From Alphaproteobacteria bacterium (lineage in GTDB: Bacteria > Pseudomonadota > Alphaproteobacteria > ATCC43930 > CGMCC-115725), in NCBI GenBank assembly GCA_019237175.1, contig JAFAHP010000814.1, forward strand, positions 1 through 8,745: a stretch of DNA of 8,745 nt, given 5' to 3'. Numbering within the stretch: position 1 is the first letter of the stretch; the number at the start of each line of letters is the position of its first letter. Under the pieces are notes generated by a model. The model saw only the letters and a list, made by a program, of their open reading frames with translations, was not told the DNA's origin and did not search any database. Shown in pieces: positions 1 to 7,100 of this stretch. The position numbers and the translations under genes are program-made.

Positions 1-527
1 TTGATCTGCAGCTTGTGCCCGAGCGGCATAATGCGGTCAAATTATTGCTGTTTCTCGGTGTCGGCGGCACCATGAAAAAACACATTCGGGTCTGCGAAGA
101 ACTGTTCTCGGCTGCCCGCTCCGAATTCAAGCACCTGATCCATTTCTACTTTCACAACTGCATTTATGACGTGGTGTGGCATGACGCGCGCCGGGGTCGT
201 GTCGACGAAATGGCGGTTCAGGAGCTGATCCGCACCTACGACCGCAATTACAAAATTGTGCTGGTCGGCGACGCCAGCATGAGCCCTTACGAGATCGAAA
301 AAGAAGGCGGCAGCGTCGAGCGCTGGAACACCGAGCCCGGCGAGGTCTGGCTGCGTCGTCTATTCGATGCTTTTCCTCACGCGGTCTGGCTGAACCCGGT
401 ACCCGAGAAATACTGGGACGCTACCGTCAGCATCGCCTTGATCCGGCTGATTAGCGAAGACCGCATGTACCCGTTGACCCTCGAGGGTCTCGACCGCGCC
501 GTGCGCCGCCTCAAGCGCCGCGGCTGA
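1..527 (+). CDS. VWA-domain protein, CoxE-like family (3' part only)
   Basis: The reading frame is already open at the window edge (first full codon at position 3), so only about 175 C-terminal residues are present; the start lies outside. The fragment has the von Willebrand factor A fold pattern of the CoxE-like proteins: a hydrophobic strand leading into a GxGGTM motif (MIDAS position, codons 57-74), the helix CEELFSAARSEFKHL, the strand FYFHNCIYD, and later the conserved strand and loop VGDASMSPYEI (about 271-303). Known family members carry DxGGSM at the first motif; here the first Asp is Gly (GGT at 57-59) and Ser is Thr, so metal binding may be weakened or lost. Relatives often accompany MoxR-type AAA+ ATPases in assembly or maturation of metalloenzymes; any such partner would lie upstream and is not visible. 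The stop codon TGA (525-527) directly abuts the stop of the convergent gcrA-like gene. Family assignment is firm, function is not. Confidence 0.85.
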   Translation, partial: DLQLVPERHNAVKLLLFLGVGGTMKKHIRVCEELFSAARSEFKHLIHFYFHNCIYDVVWHDARRGRVDEMAVQELIRTYDRNYKIVLVGDASMSPYEIEKEGGSVERWNTEPGEVWLRRLFDAFPHAVWLNPVPEKYWDATVSIALIRLISEDRMYPLTLEGLDRAVRRLKRRG

Positions 528-866
528 TCAGGCGGCGTTCGACTCTTTGGGTCGGATATAAGCGATCGCGGCGTGCTCGGGGCAATAGGGTTTGCCCGGC
601 TCCGGACGCGCACCGCAAAAATGGAAATTCGCGTCGTCCGGATGGCCAAAGGGCCACAGGCAGGAGGGCCCGGCAAATTCAAACACATTGCGCCGCGGCT
701 GTACTTTTAGGGTGGGCTCGCGCCGCGTCATAGAGTTGCGATAAAGCCGCCCGATCACGGCATTTTTGGTCAAGCCCAGGCGGCGGCCGATCTCGGCCGT
801 GGGCAATCCCTCCGCAAATAATTGCGCGAGCCGCTCGACCCGCTCCTGAGTCCAGGTGATTTGCAT
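528..866 (-). CDS. gcrA: GcrA-family cell-cycle transcriptional regulator (short form)
   Basis: A 112-residue protein with both GcrA hallmarks. Residues 5-45 form the N-terminal helix-turn-helix: WTQERVERLAQLFAEGL, then an HTH ending in LTKNAVIGRLYR. Residues 68-98 hold the cysteine/histidine-rich C-terminal motif: CLWPFG, FHFCG, then PYCPEH (C69, C84, C95, H98). Known GcrA binds sigma-70 RNA polymerase and activates promoters carrying CcrM-methylated GANTC sites. This copy is much shorter than Caulobacter GcrA (about 173 aa) because the linker between the two motifs is only about 25 residues. The ATG at 864-866 is preferred: GGGGGA lies 4 nt upstream and the protein begins MQITW as family members do. 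A GTG 42 nt further upstream would add residues coded by a palindromic leader. The gene is probably transcribed alone. It may be a paralogue rather than the cell-cycle master regulator. Confidence 0.9.
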   Translation of the reverse strand: MQITWTQERVERLAQLFAEGLPTAEIGRRLGLTKNAVIGRLYRNSMTRREPTLKVQPRRNVFEFAGPSCLWPFGHPDDANFHFCGARPEPGKPYCPEHAAIAYIRPKESNAA

Positions 867-883
867 CGATTCCCCCGTATCCT

Positions 884-900
884 GTGGATCTAGGATCCAC
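884..900. promoter_or_regulatory. Perfect inverted repeat in the gcrA leader
   Basis: GTGGATC and GATCCAC are perfect inverted 7-bp arms separated by 3 bp. The dyad sits 17 bp upstream of the gcrA-like start codon and just downstream of the candidate -10 box, so it would fall at or just after the transcription start. It could be an operator or a small hairpin in the mRNA leader. The symmetry is directly visible; the role is inferred. Confidence 0.5.
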
Positions 901-911
901 CCCCACAAAAT

Positions 912-940
912 AGAGTACCGGGATTGTGGTCACATTGCAA
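912..940 (-). promoter_or_regulatory. Candidate sigma-70-type promoter for the gcrA-like gene
   Basis: On the minus strand TTGCAA (935-940) and TACTCT (912-917) are separated by 17 bp, a plausible -35/-10 pair. It would start transcription near 905 and give a leader of about 40 nt. The match to consensus is moderate, and no experimental support can be read from the sequence. Confidence 0.4.
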
Positions 941-1019
941 CCGGTATCTATTAGTAGTGGCTAATAGGGATTGGCTGCGATCGCTTTGCGCCCCCGCGCG
1001 ATCCCTCAGCCGCAAGCTC

Positions 1020-1104
1020 CTATCAGCGACACTCCTATCGCTGACACCAAATCACGGCGAAAAATTGGCAAGGATAGCTGTGATGAGCCGGTCTATCAGC
1101 GACA
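1020..1104. repeat. TCAGCGA repeat cluster
   Basis: The 12-mer CTATCAGCGACA occurs at 1020-1031 and again, exactly, at 1093-1104. A related CTATCGCTGACA lies at 1035-1046. TCAGCGA (1023-1029) and TCGCTGA (1038-1044) form a perfect 7-bp inverted repeat with an 8-bp spacer. There are thus three copies of a 7-mer in 80 bp, two direct and one inverted. This could be an operator array, a hairpin, or the remnant of a repetitive element. Confidence 0.6.
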
Positions 1105-1284
1105 ATGCGCACCAGGCCCGTATGAGATCGATTTGCCGCGCCCGCAATTGTTATGTCCGGACGTGTTCCGGGCATTCCCGCGGATGGCCGGATGATCCCC
1201 GGTTTTCGTCCGACAGACCTTCACTCGCTTAGCCCGGTGGCGGCAATGACCGGCAAGAGACGACACCGGTCGATCCAAATACTG

Positions 1285-2331
1285 CTAATCGGACTCTCGG
1301 CGATAGCTCAGTACTTTCGAGAAATAGGCCGGGAAACGCTGAGAGGGAGCAAAGCCGGGGCGCATCAACTGATCGAGATCTTCTCGCAGATAGCTGGCGT
1401 AGTAGGGCTCGTGGAATAAAACCGGAAACGAAGCGAGCATGGCGTCATAGTCGGGTTCGTCGCCGATCTGCAGCGAGTCGACAAGGATCAAGGTGCCGCC
1501 CGGTCGCACCACCCGGCGCATTTCGGCGACGACTGAACGGCGCACCCGCGGCGGCAGCTCGTGAAACAAATAAACACAGGTCACGATGTCGAATTCACCG
1601 TCCGCGAACGGCATCGCCTCGGCCATGCCCTGTACAAACCGCGTGCGCGACCAAGATGCCAAGGTTCGCCGCGCCACCGCGAGGTAGTGCGGCGAGAGGT
1701 CAAGGCCGGTGATATAAAGGCGCGGCCAGTTTGCCTTGACCGCGCGCAAAAAGCAGCCGGTGCCGCAGGCGACATCGAGAAGCCTTTGGGCTCCGGCCCG
1801 CCCGCCGAAAGACCCCTCCAGCGCCCGGCGCAGCGGCACCAGCGCCTGGCGCCGCATCGCCGCCGCACCGCCGCCAAACAATACCTCGACCTGGTGGTCG
1901 TACCGCTCGGCCGAGGCATCGCTCAGATAGCCGTCGCTCTGAAAATGAAATTTCTGCAGATAGTAGGGCGGGTAGGGGCCCGGCGGTGGGTCGTCGAGCA
2001 GCCGCTCGCTGCGTTCGCCGTGTCGTCTGGCCTCGACCGCGGAAAGGTCGGCAAAGAAATCGAAGGTGCGGCGCAATGCCGCAACCGGGTTCTCGATCCC
2101 ACCGCCGGGCGGCGCGTAATAGCCGGCCTCGATATTGCGCCAGTCCTGTTCAAAGAGCGCCTTGAGGTCGGCAAGAATGCGGCGCCGGTCGGGGATCCGC
2201 CGCCCGCGCAGCCGGGCGGGCAGCGGCACCGGCCGGCTCATTCGGGCGGCCAGCAGCTTCTGTCCAAAAAACCAGCCGACCCGCGCGGTCTGCTCGGCTT
2301 CGAATGTGAGTTTGTCGAGCGCGGTCATCAT
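1285..2331 (-). CDS. Class I SAM-dependent methyltransferase with N-terminal extension
   Basis: About 348 residues; positions here are counted from an alternative TTG at 2338-2340, three codons upstream. The C-terminal half is a Rossmann-type methyltransferase: motif I LLDVACGTGCF (about 187-197) binds SAM, an acidic residue ends strand 2 (GLDLS, D214), then MPFADGEFDIVTC (243-255), and RPGGTLILVD (279-288). This resembles the UbiE/Methyltransf_11 group, so a small-molecule substrate is likely, but none can be named. The first 150 residues are not part of this fold; they contain YYLQKFHFQSDGYLS (126-140) and lead into the catalytic domain. The ATG-ATG pair at 2326-2331 offers ordinary starts. 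The TTG is a real alternative because GGGA lies 7 nt before it. There is no signal peptide. The aminopeptidase gene lies about 190 bp upstream on the same strand, so co-transcription is possible but unproven. Confidence 0.9.
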   Translation of the reverse strand: MMTALDKLTFEAEQTARVGWFFGQKLLAARMSRPVPLPARLRGRRIPDRRRILADLKALFEQDWRNIEAGYYAPPGGGIENPVAALRRTFDFFADLSAVEARRHGERSERLLDDPPPGPYPPYYLQKFHFQSDGYLSDASAERYDHQVEVLFGGGAAAMRRQALVPLRRALEGSFGGRAGAQRLLDVACGTGCFLRAVKANWPRLYITGLDLSPHYLAVARRTLASWSRTRFVQGMAEAMPFADGEFDIVTCVYLFHELPPRVRRSVVAEMRRVVRPGGTLILVDSLQIGDEPDYDAMLASFPVLFHEPYYASYLREDLDQLMRPGFAPSQRFPAYFSKVLSYRRESD

Positions 2332-2522
2332 GACGCTCAAGCACTTATCCCGTCACTGCGAATTGACAAGTGGGTCAGAAATTCACCAAAGGGCAGCGCC
2401 AAGGTGGAAGAGCGATACGCCCGCACCCGGCTCGGATGGACCCGTGCAACACGCCCGCCCACTCCTTTGGTCGAGCGCGAACCATGGTGAACCTGGCCTC
2501 GGCAGACGCCCTTTTGTGTGCC

Positions 2523-3473
2523 TCATCGCTGCTTCATGCGCTCAGTCGCCAGCACCAGCTGCTCGCGGATCCCGGGCTCCATCGCTGAATGGCCGGCATC
2601 CGGAACAATGACGAACTCCGCTCCTGGCCAAGCGCGCGCGAGTTCATCGGCGCTGGAGATCGGGCAGACCATGTCGTATCGGCCCTGGACGATAATCCCC
2701 GGCAGATCGCGGATGCGCTCGATGCGAGCGATCAGATCGTGCTGCTCGGAGAACAGGTAATTGCGAAAGAAGTGGGCCTCGATCCGCGCCAGCCCGAGCG
2801 CCAACCGCTCTTCGCCAAAAGCAGCAACGGTTTCGGGGTTGGGGAGTAAAGTCGAGCAGGCGCCCTCATAGCGGCCCCAGGACCGAGCGGCCGGCAGATG
2901 AATCGCCGGATCCGGATCAATCAACCGCCGATAATACGCGCCAAGAATGTCGCGACGCTCCGGCTCCGGCAGAAACCCCGAAAAAGCCCGCCACGCCTCG
3001 GGGAAAATCCGGCCGGCGCCATAGAGGAACCATTCGATCTCCGCCGCCCGGCACAAAAATATGCCTCGCAGGACGAGACCGATGCAGCGCTCGGGATGGG
3101 TCTCGGCATAGTCGAGCGCCAATGTCGAACCCCAGGAACCGCCAAAAACGAGCCATCTCTCGATGCCGAGTTCGCGGCGCAGCCGTTCGATGTCGGCGAC
3201 AAGAAGGTCAGGAGAATTGTTCTCGATTTCGCCGAGAGGGGTTGAGCGACCGGCGCCGCGCTGGTCGAAGATCACGATGCGCCAATAGTCGGGGTCGAAA
3301 AACCGGCGGTGTACCGGGGTGGCGCCAGCACCAGGCCCGCCGTGCAAGAACAGCACCGAGGTCCCGCGCGGATTACCCGATTGCTCCCAGTACATCGTGT
3401 GCCGGGCGTCAAGGCGCAGCGCGCCGGTGCGATAAGGTTCGATCGGCGGAAAAAGATCGCGGCGGGTTGTCAT
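2523..3473 (-). CDS. pip: Prolyl aminopeptidase (proline iminopeptidase)
   Basis: A 316-residue cytoplasmic alpha/beta-hydrolase of peptidase family S33 that removes N-terminal proline from peptides (EC 3.4.11.5). Motifs in order: HGGPG (44-48, oxyanion hole), DQRGAGRS (70-77), the nucleophile elbow GGSWGS with Ser113, GRYD with Asp267, and AGHS with His295. Spacing matches the Serratia marcescens enzyme (Ser113, Asp268, His296) almost residue for residue. E203 (RYEG) and E232 (IEAHFF) correspond to the two glutamates that hold the substrate amino group there, which favours a true prolyl aminopeptidase over a general hydrolase. Length is normal for the family and nothing is missing. The ATG at 3471-3473 is the natural start, although no clear Shine-Dalgarno precedes it. 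The gene diverges from the molybdoenzyme gene. Confidence is high. Confidence 0.97.
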   Translation of the reverse strand: MTTRRDLFPPIEPYRTGALRLDARHTMYWEQSGNPRGTSVLFLHGGPGAGATPVHRRFFDPDYWRIVIFDQRGAGRSTPLGEIENNSPDLLVADIERLRRELGIERWLVFGGSWGSTLALDYAETHPERCIGLVLRGIFLCRAAEIEWFLYGAGRIFPEAWRAFSGFLPEPERRDILGAYYRRLIDPDPAIHLPAARSWGRYEGACSTLLPNPETVAAFGEERLALGLARIEAHFFRNYLFSEQHDLIARIERIRDLPGIIVQGRYDMVCPISSADELARAWPGAEFVIVPDAGHSAMEPGIREQLVLATERMKQR

Positions 3474-3540
3474 CTGGTCGAGTGTATTGAGCCCTGCGCC
3501 GATCAGATAGCCGGGAAGAGGGGCGTTTGTGATTCCCGAC

Positions 3541-3550
3541 TATATAAAAT
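3541..3550. promoter_or_regulatory. AT-rich TATATAAAAT element in the pip/bisC divergent region
   Basis: This is the only AT-rich decamer in the roughly 130-bp region between the divergent pip and molybdoenzyme genes, and it contains -10-like hexamers readable on either strand. No convincing -35 hexamer stands at 16-18 bp on either side, so assignment to one gene is uncertain. Confidence 0.35.
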
Positions 3551-3603
3551 ACCGCCGACGCACCCGGCGCGCTCGCAATCCCCGGTGTTTAGTGCCAGGT
3601 TTG

Positions 3604-5949
3604 ATGAACCGCATGGAGCCCGCTTCGCTGAGAAATGACCGCGGCGTGCCGCACAGTTGTCATTGGGGCGCGTTTTCGCTGCGGATGCGCGAGGGCGGCA
3701 TCGACATCCTGCCGCACCCCCGCGATCCCGATCCCTCGGCATTGCTCGGCAACATCCCCGCCGCCCTTAATCATCGCGCGCGCATCGCCGGGCCAATGAT
3801 TCGCCGCGGCTGGTTGGAACGCGGGCCGGGGCCCGATGGCGCGCGCGGCCGCGACGAATTCATCGCTCTCGGGTGGTCGCAGGCGCTGGACCGGGCCGCC
3901 GCGGAATTGGGTCGGGTTTACGAACGGCACGGGGCTCGGGCTGTGTTTGGCGGCTCATATGGTTGGGCCAGCGCCGGACGCTTTCATGATGCGCAACATC
4001 AGATCCATCGTTTTTTGAACCTTTCCGGCGGTTATGTCCGTTCGGTCAATAGCTACAGTTCGGGAGCGGCAACGGTCATTCTGCCACATGTTGTCGGGCC
4101 CCAGGGATTCGTCGCCGGCAACAATGTCAGTTGGGCAGAGCTCGTCGCCGAGGGTGCCCTGGTGCTCGTCTTCGGCGGCATGGCGCTCAAAAACAATGAT
4201 GTTGGCGGCGGCGGCAGCAGCCGGCACATCGCCCGCGACCGGCTGCGCGCGGCCAGCGCGCGCGGTGTCGAGTTCCACCTTTTTGGGCCGCTGCGTGACG
4301 ACCTGCCGGCCGAAACGAGAGCGGTGTGGCGTCCGATTCGCCCAGGCACCGATGTGGCACTGATGCTGGGCCTGGCGCATACGCTGGCGAGCGAGGGCCG
4401 ACATGACCGTGCCTTTCTCGACCGCTATTGCGTGGGCTGGGAAGAATTCGAGCGTTATCTGTTTGGCCGTGACGACGGGCACCCGAAGGACGCCGCCTGG
4501 GCCGCCGATATTTGCGGCATACCGGGAGACGAAATCGTCGCATTGGCGCGGCTGGCGGCCGGCCGTCGCACTTTAGTTACCTGCGCACAATCCTTGCAGC
4601 GCGCTGAGCATGGCGAGCAGCCGGTGTGGATGGGGCTGGTGTTGGCGGCGATGCTGGGACAGGTCGGCTTGCCTGGCGGCGGCTATGCCTATGCGCTGGG
4701 CTCGACCTCGAACACCGGCAAGCCGCCAGTGGCCGTGCCGCTGCCGAGCTTACCGGTAGGGCGCAACAGCGTCGATGATTTCATCCCGGTGGCGCGCATT
4801 GCCGACATGCTCCTCGCTCCCGGGGAGCCCTTCGACTATGACGGCCGGCAGCTGACCTATCCCGACATCAAGTTGGTATATTGGGTGGGAGGCAATCCGT
4901 TCCACCACCATCAGGATTTGAACCGGCTTCGCCGCGCCTTTGCCCACCCGGACACGGTTGTCGTTCACGACTCGGTATGGACCGCGACCGCGCGCCACGC
5001 GGACATCGTATTGCCGGCGACGGTTACCTTGGAGCGCGAGGACATCGGCGCTGCAGCCGGCGATCCGCTGTTGGTCGCAATGCACAAGGCCGTCGAGCCC
5101 TATGCCGAGTCGCGCGACGACCACGCCATCTTCGCCGCGTTGGCCGAGCGGCTCGGGTTTGCGGAAGCGTTCACCGAAGGCCGCTCGCCGCGGCAATGGC
5201 TGGAATTTATTTATGAGCCGACCCGTCGCGCCCTGATCGACCGCGGCGTCGATGCTCCCGACTTCGAAGAATTTTGGGAAGCGGGCGAGCTGCTCCTGCC
5301 CACGCTGCCGTGGGACGGCGGCCCGCTCCGCAAATTCCGCCGCCACCCCGAGGCGGCGCCGTTGCCGACGCCGAGCGGCAAGATCGAGATCACCTCGGCG
5401 ACAGTCGCCGGCTTTGGTTATCCCGATTGCCCCGGCCATCCGGTTTGGATGACGCCGACCGAAGAGCCCGCCACCGCGGCCGCGGCGAGCTACCCACTGT
5501 GGCTGATCGCCAACCAGCCGGCGACCCGGTTGCACAGCCAGCTCGATTTCGGCGCCACCAGCCAGGCCGCCAAGGTCCAGGGGCGCGAGCCGGTGCGCAT
5601 CCATCCGGAGGATGCCGCGGCGCGCGGCATTCGCGACGGCGACGTTGTGCGCATTTTTAACAATCGCGGCGCCTGCCTCGCGGGAGCGGTGCTCAGCGAT
5701 ATGTTGCGTCCGGGTGTTGTGCAGCTGTCGACCGGCGCCTGGTACGACCCCGATGACCCCGCGGTCGATGCGCCTTTGTGCATCCACGGCAACCCCAACG
5801 TGCTGACGCGGGACCAGGGCACTTCGCGGCTGGCGCAGGGCTGCACCGGCCAACTCACCGCGGTCGAGGTCGAACGCTTCGACGGCCCGTTGCCGCCAAT
5901 CAAATGCTACGACCCGCCGCCCGCATCGCCCGCGGCCCGCGGCGGCTGA
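3604..5949 (+). CDS. bisC: Molybdopterin-dependent S-/N-oxide reductase, BisC/TorZ type
   Basis: A 781-residue member of the DMSO reductase family, close in length to E. coli BisC (777 aa). The N-terminus has CHWGAF rather than a CxxCxxxC cluster motif, as in family members without an Fe-S cluster. GSYGWASAGRFH gives Tyr119 and Trp121, and NSYSSGAA gives Ser152. They are spaced as Tyr114, Trp116 and the Mo-ligand Ser147 of Rhodobacter DMSO reductase. WVGGNPFHHHQD (about 428-439) is a cofactor-binding loop, and residues 630-765 form the C-terminal molybdopterin-guanine-dinucleotide domain. There is no Tat signal, so it should act in the cytoplasm, probably reducing biotin sulfoxide or methionine sulfoxide; the exact substrate is inferred. 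The ATG at 3604 has AGG 4 nt upstream. An in-frame GTG at 3529 would add 25 Arg-rich residues not expected in the family. No redox-partner or cofactor gene is adjacent. The last 43 bp overlap the convergent hydrolase gene. Confidence 0.93.
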   Translation: MNRMEPASLRNDRGVPHSCHWGAFSLRMREGGIDILPHPRDPDPSALLGNIPAALNHRARIAGPMIRRGWLERGPGPDGARGRDEFIALGWSQALDRAAAELGRVYERHGARAVFGGSYGWASAGRFHDAQHQIHRFLNLSGGYVRSVNSYSSGAATVILPHVVGPQGFVAGNNVSWAELVAEGALVLVFGGMALKNNDVGGGGSSRHIARDRLRAASARGVEFHLFGPLRDDLPAETRAVWRPIRPGTDVALMLGLAHTLASEGRHDRAFLDRYCVGWEEFERYLFGRDDGHPKDAAWAADICGIPGDEIVALARLAAGRRTLVTCAQSLQRAEHGEQPVWMGLVLAAMLGQVGLPGGGYAYALGSTSNTGKPPVAVPLPSLPVGRNSVDDFIPVARIADMLLAPGEPFDYDGRQLTYPDIKLVYWVGGNPFHHHQDLNRLRRAFAHPDTVVVHDSVWTATARHADIVLPATVTLEREDIGAAAGDPLLVAMHKAVEPYAESRDDHAIFAALAERLGFAEAFTEGRSPRQWLEFIYEPTRRALIDRGVDAPDFEEFWEAGELLLPTLPWDGGPLRKFRRHPEAAPLPTPSGKIEITSATVAGFGYPDCPGHPVWMTPTEEPATAAAASYPLWLIANQPATRLHSQLDFGATSQAAKVQGREPVRIHPEDAAARGIRDGDVVRIFNNRGACLAGAVLSDMLRPGVVQLSTGAWYDPDDPAVDAPLCIHGNPNVLTRDQGTSRLAQGCTGQLTAVEVERFDGPLPPIKCYDPPPASPAARGG

Positions 5950-7100
5950 TCGTGCTGGCGCAGGAAACCGAGCAGTAGATCGGCGACTGCGGCGGGCTGC
6001 TCCTGCTGCACCCAATGCCCGGCGCCGTCGATCAGATGGCAGCCAACCATGCGGGCGCAGGCGGTTTTCTGCATGCGCTCGAAATTGCCGGGGCGTTGAT
6101 AGGTGCCCCAGTCGCTCTGGCCGGCAATGAATAGCGACGGGACATCGATGGTGCGTCCGGAAAACAACAGCAATTCGGCGTCGGACAGGCCGGAGGTGCG
6201 GCTGCGATACCAGTTGAGCCCGCCCTGAAATCCGTTGCGTCGGTATTCCTCGGCGTAGACCGCGAGTTCGTCGTCGGGAAGCCACCGGCAGGCCGCGATC
6301 TCAGCGGAAGAAGGCATCGCCGGCATCACGGTCTCCGCCATGTTACGCTCGCGATCCATGATGTAGTAAGTCGGCATCTTGGCCAGTTCTTCCGCACTCC
6401 AGGATTTCAGCGGATGGGGCCGGTTGCCCGACCAATCGGCACTTTTGTAATGAAAATACCCGCGCATAAAGGCGTGCACACCCTGCGGGCAACGCCACAT
6501 GTCGTCATTGGCGGGCCGCGTCGAATAGTACCATTGGTAATGCTTGCGCGGCCGGTCGAGCTTGGCCAAAGCCTCGTGTATGTCGGGCGCGGCGGGTGCT
6601 GAGGCCGGGTGATCGGCGGTGTGGAACGGCAGCGTCGGCGCCCCCGCGAACGGCGCGCTCATCAGCGCGACCCTACGGAAGATGTCGGGCCGGATCAGCG
6701 CGCACCAGGCCGCGACCGAGGCGCCGAAGTCATGGCCGACAACGGCCGCGGCGGTGCGGTGGCCGAGCGCCGAGACCAGCGCCAGCGCGTCGCGCACCGC
6801 GTTCAGGATGCTGAACGGATGAAGATCGCCGTCGTAATCCGGGCTCCAGCCCGTCGTGCGGCCATAGCCGCGCTGGTCGGGTGCCACGACATGAAACCCG
6901 GCCTCGGCCACGGGCAGCATGATCTTGCGCCACGAATAGGCGAGTTCGGGAAAGCCGTGCAACATGAGCACGCACGGCCGGCTGCGCGGCGTAAACCCGG
7001 CCTCCAGAACATGCATTCGTAAGCCGTTGACGTTGCCCACAAAGCGCGCGCGCATCCCGTCCGGCAGCACGGCATCATCAAGCGGCGGTAATTCGGTCAT
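5907..7100 (-). CDS. Epoxide-hydrolase-like alpha/beta hydrolase
   Basis: A 397-residue soluble alpha/beta hydrolase. Motifs: HGFPE (48-52) for the oxyanion hole, DQRGYGRT (75-82), and the nucleophile elbow VGHDFGAS with Asp124. Asp in place of Ser or Cys is typical of epoxide hydrolases and haloalkane dehalogenases. The acid is probably D330 (GQSDWG) and the base is H362 (GAGHW). The lid has HYQWYYS (188-193) and GGLNWYR (293-299). The second matches the LNWYR of mammalian soluble epoxide hydrolase, whose Tyr466 polarises the epoxide, so ring opening of an epoxide to a diol is the best guess; the substrate is unknown. The usual elbow is HDWG, here HDFG. The ATG at 7098-7100 is chosen because GAGGAGGAG lies just upstream, and residues before it in the open frame look non-coding. 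The 3' end overlaps the molybdoenzyme gene by 43 bp on the opposite strand. No signal peptide. Confidence 0.9.
   Translation of the reverse strand: MTELPPLDDAVLPDGMRARFVGNVNGLRMHVLEAGFTPRSRPCVLMLHGFPELAYSWRKIMLPVAEAGFHVVAPDQRGYGRTTGWSPDYDGDLHPFSILNAVRDALALVSALGHRTAAAVVGHDFGASVAAWCALIRPDIFRRVALMSAPFAGAPTLPFHTADHPASAPAAPDIHEALAKLDRPRKHYQWYYSTRPANDDMWRCPQGVHAFMRGYFHYKSADWSGNRPHPLKSWSAEELAKMPTYYIMDRERNMAETVMPAMPSSAEIAACRWLPDDELAVYAEEYRRNGFQGGLNWYRSRTSGLSDAELLLFSGRTIDVPSLFIAGQSDWGTYQRPGNFERMQKTACARMVGCHLIDGAGHWVQQEQPAAVADLLLGFLRQHDQPPRAAGDAGGGS

Larger units (their letters stand above)
867..1284. other. 418-bp intergenic region upstream of gcrA
   Basis: Both flanking genes are on the minus strand. 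No frame in this stretch looks like a protein: the short open frames are rich in Arg, Ser and Cys with no recognisable motif. The left end holds the gcrA promoter and dyad. The middle (1020-1104) holds the TCAGCGA repeat cluster. From about 1105 to 1284 nothing recognisable was found, including no stem plus T-tract that could serve as a terminator for the methyltransferase gene. Confidence 0.7.

Noticed and set aside
1020..1104. CRISPR array or phage attachment site
   Set aside because: Copies are too short and irregularly spaced for CRISPR, and there is no integrase or tRNA gene nearby to support an att site.
1299..1320. tRNA-like string GGCGATAGCTCAGTA
   Set aside because: It resembles a tRNA 5' end and D-arm, but the D-loop GG is absent, no T-arm or acceptor pairing follows, and it lies inside the methyltransferase coding sequence.
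1561..2490. Long plus-strand open frame
   Set aside because: It is antisense to the methyltransferase and shows only Arg/Ala/Pro-rich composition, as expected from GC-rich shadow frames.
3529..3603. Twin-arginine-like N-terminal extension of the molybdoenzyme (RRRTRRAR)
   Set aside because: There is no hydrophobic segment after the arginines, the start would be a GTG without a ribosome binding site, and the ATG at 3604 gives the BisC-like length.
4750..6285. 511-codon minus-strand open frame
   Set aside because: It lies antisense to the molybdoenzyme and in another frame of the hydrolase, is Arg-rich and has no motif; the sense genes have complete active sites.
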